Positions 13,770-17,476 of a stretch of DNA of 17,476 nt are shown here, one piece after another. A program made the position numbers and the translations under genes. The notes beneath the pieces are model-generated. The model saw nothing but the letters and a program-made list of their open reading frames with translations, had not been told where the DNA came from and ran no database searches. The stretch comes from Clostridium sp. CAG:440 (GTDB lineage Bacteria > Bacillota > Clostridia > TANB77 > CAG-508): the NCBI GenBank assembly GCA_000437215.1, contig FR898648.1, positions 19,666 through 37,141 on the forward strand, given 5' to 3'. Each line of letters starts with the position of its first letter. Positions within the stretch are counted from its first letter, which is position 1.

Positions 13770-15032
13770 TTAATTTGTTGTATTTGTCGTATTTAATGTA
13801 TTTTCATTTTCTGTGTCAGTTGTATTTTCATTTTTATTTTGTTTTGTTGACTCTGGAATTTTGTTTGTTGTTATATATTCTATTGGATTTGTTACTTCTC
13901 CATTTATTCTTACTTCGAAGTGCGCATGTGCACCTGTTGAATATCCAGTAGACCCAACCTTAAGTACTGCTTCTCCTCTTGTAACAGCTTGTCCAACTTG
14001 TACAAGAATTTCTGATCCATGTGCATATAAAGTTGAAATCCCACCACCATGATCAATAATTACCATATTTCCATATGCAGCATTATAACATGCTTTTGTA
14101 ACTATTCCATCATTTGCTGCAACAAAGTTTGCACCAATTGGCGCTGAAACATCTACACCTGTATGTAGCTTGTATACTCCTGTAATTGGGTGTGTTCTCA
14201 TTCCATAATTTGATGTGATTTTGGTATAACCTGGAATTGGCCATGCCATCACTCCCCCTATGTATTTATCTGATAATACATCTACATTAGAAAGTGCAAG
14301 TATTTCTTTGTTTACTTCTGCAAATTGATTGTTATATTCATCAATTTGTGTCTGAATTGCTTTTTCTTTATCAGACAACTTCGTTATGTAATTTTCCCTT
14401 AGAGCTTTTGTGTTTTGTAATACCTTTGATGTTGTAAGCTGTGTTTGCTTAATTGTCTTTAATTGCTCTAAATTTTCATTTAATCTTTTATTTGCAAGTT
14501 CAATTATATTTTTTTTAGTTTCTACCTCTTCTAAAAGCTGTTCATCATATGTTGCAAGTTCAGTTACTAGAAAATAGTTTGATAAAAAATCATCTAAACT
14601 TGCAGAAGATAATATCACATCTAAATATTGTGTATCTCCTGATTCATATACTGCGATTAATCTTGCTTCTAAAAGCTTTTTTTGTTTTTCATAGCTTTGT
14701 GTTGCCGTTTTTAAATTTTCTTCTAGCTTATTTGTAGATTCTGTTAGTTTTTGTATTTTTTCATTTAACTCTTTTAATTCTTTTTCTGAACTTTCTATTT
14801 TTTCATCTAATTTTTGAACTTGTTGTAAATTTTCCGTTAATTCTTCTTGTACATCTTGTAACTGTCCATTTTGCTCTTCTATTTGTTTTTTTATTTCTTC
14901 TTGTTTTGTTTGTAAATCTGTTACATTATTTGCTGTGTTAGTTGTATTTGTTGTATTTTCATCTTCTGCATATGTTATTATACTAAAACTACAAATTACA
15001 AAAGCTAAAACACCACATAATATTTTACGCAT
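13770..15032 (-). CDS. Coiled-coil M23 (LytM) peptidase / EnvC-like hydrolase activator, first copy
   Basis: 420 residues. Signal peptide (1-22, ending SIITYAED), a Thr/Asn-rich stretch, a coiled coil (about 36-245) containing LIAVYESGDTQYLDVILSSA and FLSNYFLVTELATYDEQLLE, then the M23 domain with KLHTGVDVSAPIG (His near 289), ISTLYAHG and GAHAHFEVR (HxH near 367). A Thr/Asn/Glu-rich tail of about 35 residues follows the domain and resembles the N-terminal low-complexity stretch; the second copy lacks it. Start ATG 15030-15032 with AAAGGAG, 10 bases after ftsX. Exported and likely worked by FtsEX. Confidence 0.93.
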   Translation of the reverse strand: MRKILCGVLAFVICSFSIITYAEDENTTNTTNTANNVTDLQTKQEEIKKQIEEQNGQLQDVQEELTENLQQVQKLDEKIESSEKELKELNEKIQKLTESTNKLEENLKTATQSYEKQKKLLEARLIAVYESGDTQYLDVILSSASLDDFLSNYFLVTELATYDEQLLEEVETKKNIIELANKRLNENLEQLKTIKQTQLTTSKVLQNTKALRENYITKLSDKEKAIQTQIDEYNNQFAEVNKEILALSNVDVLSDKYIGGVMAWPIPGYTKITSNYGMRTHPITGVYKLHTGVDVSAPIGANFVAANDGIVTKACYNAAYGNMVIIDHGGGISTLYAHGSEILVQVGQAVTRGEAVLKVGSTGYSTGAHAHFEVRINGEVTNPIEYITTNKIPESTKQNKNENTTDTENENTLNTTNTTN

Positions 15033-15042
15033 GTTTTCTCCT

Positions 15043-15984
15043 TTATACTTTTAAATATTTTCTCATAGAAATAATACTTCCAAATGCACCAATTCCTATA
15101 CCTAGCAACATATATGTAATTATTATTGAATTAAACATATCCCCAAAACTTACTAAACTCATATTTATAAGCTTCATAAATTGTGAATTTACTAAATTAT
15201 CTGCAATAATGTTGTATACAATTCCTACTATTACAATGGAAATTGCACTTGCCATAATTCCTATAATCATACCTTCTACAATAAATGGCCATCTTATAAA
15301 ATTATTTGTTGCTCCAACATATTTCATAATTGATATTTCTTTTCTTCTTGCGTGTACTGTTAATTTTATTGTATTTGCAATTATAAATACTGATATAAAA
15401 ATAAGTAAAAGCAATATAACTCCTGTTACTATTTTTATTCCATTTGCTAAGTTTATTAATGTTGTTACTGTTTGGTCTTTGCTTGTTATTTTCTTTACAT
15501 TTTCAAATTTACTAATTTGGTCTTGCACATCTTGACTTAAATTTAAATCTGTTAATGTTACTACATATGATTCTGAAAATATATTGTTATCTCCTTCAAA
15601 TGTAGATAATAAATCTTGTTTTTCTTTAAATCTTTCTTTCATTGTGTTTAAAGCATCTTCTTTAGTTTTATGTACTACAGTATTTACTGCTTTTGTTCCA
15701 TTTACTTCTATATTTCTTATTTTTTCTCCAAGTTCTTTTACTTGTTCATCTGTTGCATCTGCATTTAAAAAAACTTGTATTCCCTGTGAACCTTCTACTT
15801 CTTTTACTATATGGTTAATGTTTTCTCCAAGTATAAGAAATATTCCAAATATAATCATAGTTGCACACATTATCATTAATGATGCTCCTGTTGATTTCTT
15901 ATTTTTGAAAACATTGCTAAATCCTTCTCCTATAAAATATCCTAAAACACTATATTTCACAATCATACCCACCTTTTTTATCAT
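15043..15984 (-). CDS. ftsX: Cell division protein FtsX
   Basis: Membrane subunit of the FtsEX ABC-type complex, which uses ATP in the cytoplasm to switch on peptidoglycan hydrolases outside. 313 residues; four hydrophobic helices (about 35-53, 186-208, 236-260, 284-303) and a large outer loop after the first, containing VFLNADATDEQVKELGEKI. The FtsX/MacB-type region shows RRKEISIMKYVGATNNFIRW. The first ATG (15982-15984) overlaps ftsE by 35 bases; an inner ATG at 15966 gives the more usual family N-terminus (MIVKYSVLGYF) behind AAAAAAGG and may be the true start. Translation is coupled to ftsE. Confidence 0.95.
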   Translation of the reverse strand: MIKKVGMIVKYSVLGYFIGEGFSNVFKNKKSTGASLMIMCATMIIFGIFLILGENINHIVKEVEGSQGIQVFLNADATDEQVKELGEKIRNIEVNGTKAVNTVVHKTKEDALNTMKERFKEKQDLLSTFEGDNNIFSESYVVTLTDLNLSQDVQDQISKFENVKKITSKDQTVTTLINLANGIKIVTGVILLLLIFISVFIIANTIKLTVHARRKEISIMKYVGATNNFIRWPFIVEGMIIGIMASAISIVIVGIVYNIIADNLVNSQFMKLINMSLVSFGDMFNSIIITYMLLGIGIGAFGSIISMRKYLKV

Positions 15985-16636
15985 CTCTTACTATGTCGCC
16001 TTTGCTTATATGTATAACCCTTTTTTTCATTTTGTCTACTATGTCTTTTGCGTGTGTTGCAACAACAACAGTTGTTCCTCTCATATTAATGTCATTTAAT
16101 AGGTTCATTATATCCCATGCTGTGTCTGGGTCTAAATTTCCTGTTGGTTCGTCTGCTATAAGCATTGATGGATTATTAACTAATGCTCTTGCAAGTGCAA
16201 CTCTTTGTTGTTCTCCACCTGATAATTCGTTTGGGTACATTTTTGCTTTTCCACTTAACCCTACAAGTGAAAGTACCATCGGAACTTGTCTTCTTATATG
16301 TCGTGGTGTTGCTCTTACTATATACATTGCATATGCTACATTATCATAAACTGTTTTATCTGGTAATAGTCTAAAGTCTTGGAACACAACCCCCATACTT
16401 CTTCTTAAATATGGAACTCTGCTTTGCTTTAGAAATGTTGTATCTTTTCCGTTTATTATTATATTTCCAGATGTTGGCTCTTCTTCTTTTAAAATTAATT
16501 TTATTAATGTTGATTTTCCACTTCCTGAAGATCCTACTAAAAATGCGAATTCTCCTTTTTCTATAACAAAATTAGCATTTTTTACCGCTTTTGTTCCTGT
16601 ATCATATGTTTTTGATACATTTCTAAATTCTATCAT
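15950..16636 (-). CDS. ftsE: Cell division ATP-binding protein FtsE
   Basis: ATPase of the FtsEX complex. 228 residues from ATG 16634-16636, chosen because AAGGAG lies 9 bases upstream and MIEFRNVSKTYDTG is the normal beginning; the frame is open 12 codons further up. Walker A GSSGSGKS, Q-loop VFQDFRLLPDKTVYDNV, signature LSGGEQQRVALARAL, Walker B MLIADEPTGNLD and switch His in VVATHAKD are all present. First gene of the envelope cluster. Confidence 0.97.
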   Translation of the reverse strand: MIEFRNVSKTYDTGTKAVKNANFVIEKGEFAFLVGSSGSGKSTLIKLILKEEEPTSGNIIINGKDTTFLKQSRVPYLRRSMGVVFQDFRLLPDKTVYDNVAYAMYIVRATPRHIRRQVPMVLSLVGLSGKAKMYPNELSGGEQQRVALARALVNNPSMLIADEPTGNLDPDTAWDIMNLLNDINMRGTTVVVATHAKDIVDKMKKRVIHISKGDIVRDDKKGGYDCEI

Positions 16637-16672
16637 AATATATTTCTCCTTGTTATATCCGTATTCAATCAT

Positions 16673-16701
16673 ATCATATCAATAATCTATTTTTTTTGCA
16701 A
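16673..16701 (-). promoter_or_regulatory. ftsEX operon promoter
   Basis: Minus strand TTGCAA (16696-16701), 17 bases, TATGAT (16673-16678), about 37 bases before the ftsE start codon. Spacing between the genes of the cluster is short, so it may serve ftsE through pgsA, with the hairpin at 12460 as a possible processing or attenuation point. Confidence 0.6.
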
Positions 16702-16718
16702 TACTTTTAATACAAAAA

Positions 16719-16758
16719 AACGATAGAAAATGTTGGTTTTTTTACATTTTTTATCGTT
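16719..16758 (-). terminator. Terminator of the transketolase gene
   Basis: Minus strand AACGATAAAAAATGT pairs with ACATTTTCTATCGTT (16744-16758 with 16719-16733) and is followed by a T run (16714-16720). It separates the transketolase gene from ftsE. Confidence 0.8.
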
Positions 16759-16787
16759 TTTCTCTTTTTTTCATTATCTTAAATTTT

Positions 16788-17476
16788 TTACATAAAATTT
16801 ACATTTTTATATTTTATTACAGCTTCAATTATAGAATCTTTATCAATTCCAAAATACTTCATCAATTCTTCTGCTTTTCCTGACTTTCCAAATGTATCTT
16901 TTATTCCAAGCCTTGTAAGATTTGTAGGACATTTCTCACAAAGTACTTCACATATAGAACTTCCAAGGCCTCCAATTATATTATGGTCTTCTACTGATAT
17001 AAGTTTTTTTGTTTCTTTTGCACATTTTATAATCATTTCTTCATCTATTGGTTTTATTGTATGTACATCTATAACTCTAATATTTATTCCTTGTTTTTCT
17101 AGTTCTTCTTTGGCTTTTATAGCTTCTGCAACAGTTACACCTGTTGCAAAAATACTTGCATCTGTTCCTTCTCCTATTTGTATCATTTTGCCTATTTCAA
17201 ATTTTTGATTTTCATCATAAATTATAGGTGTTGCTAGACGTGCAAGTCTTAGAAAAACGGGTCCATTTATTTTTGAAATTTCTTCCACTGCCCATTTTGT
17301 TTGTGTATCGTCAGATGTACTTAAAACTGTCATATTAGGAAGTGTTCTCATTAGTGATATATCTTCTATCATTTGGTGTGTTGCTCCATCTTCTCCTACA
17401 GTTATTCCACTATGCGTTGCGCATATTTTCACATTTAATTTAGGGTAACATACACTATTTCTTATTTGGTCATATG
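16788..17476 (-). CDS. Transketolase, C-terminal subunit, partial (5' end outside window)
   Basis: About 229 residues are visible and the frame runs off the right edge (YDQIRNSVCYPKLNVKICAT at the edge). ATHSGITVGEDGATHQMIED and PVFLRLARLATP are typical of the pyrimidine-binding and following region of the split transketolases of Clostridia, in which the N- and C-terminal halves are separate genes; the transketolase C-terminal domain (SIFATGVTVAEAIKAKEELE, VIDVHTIKPID) is complete and ends KSGKAEELMKYFGIDKD. With thiamine diphosphate bound by the N-terminal partner, the enzyme works in the pentose phosphate pathway. A GTG at 17432 is internal, not the start. The partner gene should lie just to the right. 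Confidence 0.93.
   Translation of the reverse strand, partial: YDQIRNSVCYPKLNVKICATHSGITVGEDGATHQMIEDISLMRTLPNMTVLSTSDDTQTKWAVEEISKINGPVFLRLARLATPIIYDENQKFEIGKMIQIGEGTDASIFATGVTVAEAIKAKEELEKQGINIRVIDVHTIKPIDEEMIIKCAKETKKLISVEDHNIIGGLGSSICEVLCEKCPTNLTRLGIKDTFGKSGKAEELMKYFGIDKDSIIEAVIKYKNVNFM

Overview
This is AT-rich DNA from a low-GC Gram-positive bacterium (Bacillota; probably an uncultured Clostridia- or RF39-like lineage, which I cannot fix further). Evidence is the gene families present (ftsEX with EnvC-like M23 proteins, split transketolase, Tn4451-type transposon parts), AAGGAGG-type ribosome sites and arginine coded mostly by AGA.

Layout: 1-734, a Tim44-like membrane protein running off the left edge (-). 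830-2440, pyrG (-), whose promoter is followed at once by a terminator-like leader hairpin. 2705-3431, deoD (+), with a one-base frameshift. About 3427-9377, a decayed mobilizable element with matching inverted ends: tnpV and a small hairpin RNA at the left; a leftward cargo operon (broken DUF3800 gene, small two-helix membrane protein, SF2 helicase with five 84-residue repeats, small overlapping gene); then a 750-nt non-coding stretch with strong hairpins, an oriT-like site, the first codons of a MobV relaxase fused by deletion to the tail of a large serine recombinase. 9373-9849, greA (-). 10004-10558, a foreign-looking gene with an RNA-polymerase alpha-CTD-like end (+). 10600-16636, a leftward cell-envelope cluster ftsE-ftsX-M23-M23-S41 peptidase-pgsA. 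16788 to the right edge, the C-terminal transketolase subunit (-).

The cell-envelope genes fit together: FtsEX is an ABC-type regulator of division peptidoglycan hydrolysis, and the two coiled-coil M23 proteins beside it look like its EnvC-type partners; the CtpA-like S41 protease could process envelope proteins and PgsA makes phosphatidylglycerolphosphate.

The most striking observation is that three unrelated genes (deoD, the DUF3800 gene and the S41 peptidase) are each interrupted once, and each interruption is the same event: an in-frame CGG codon followed by A, where skipping the C restores the frame by reading GGA (Gly). By my hand scan, CGG is used in frame nowhere else in the window except twice in the foreign-looking gene at 10004. 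This suggests either +1 frameshifting at an unassigned or starved CGG codon (or a CGGA quadruplet read as Gly), or a systematic sequencing error that inserts C before GGA.
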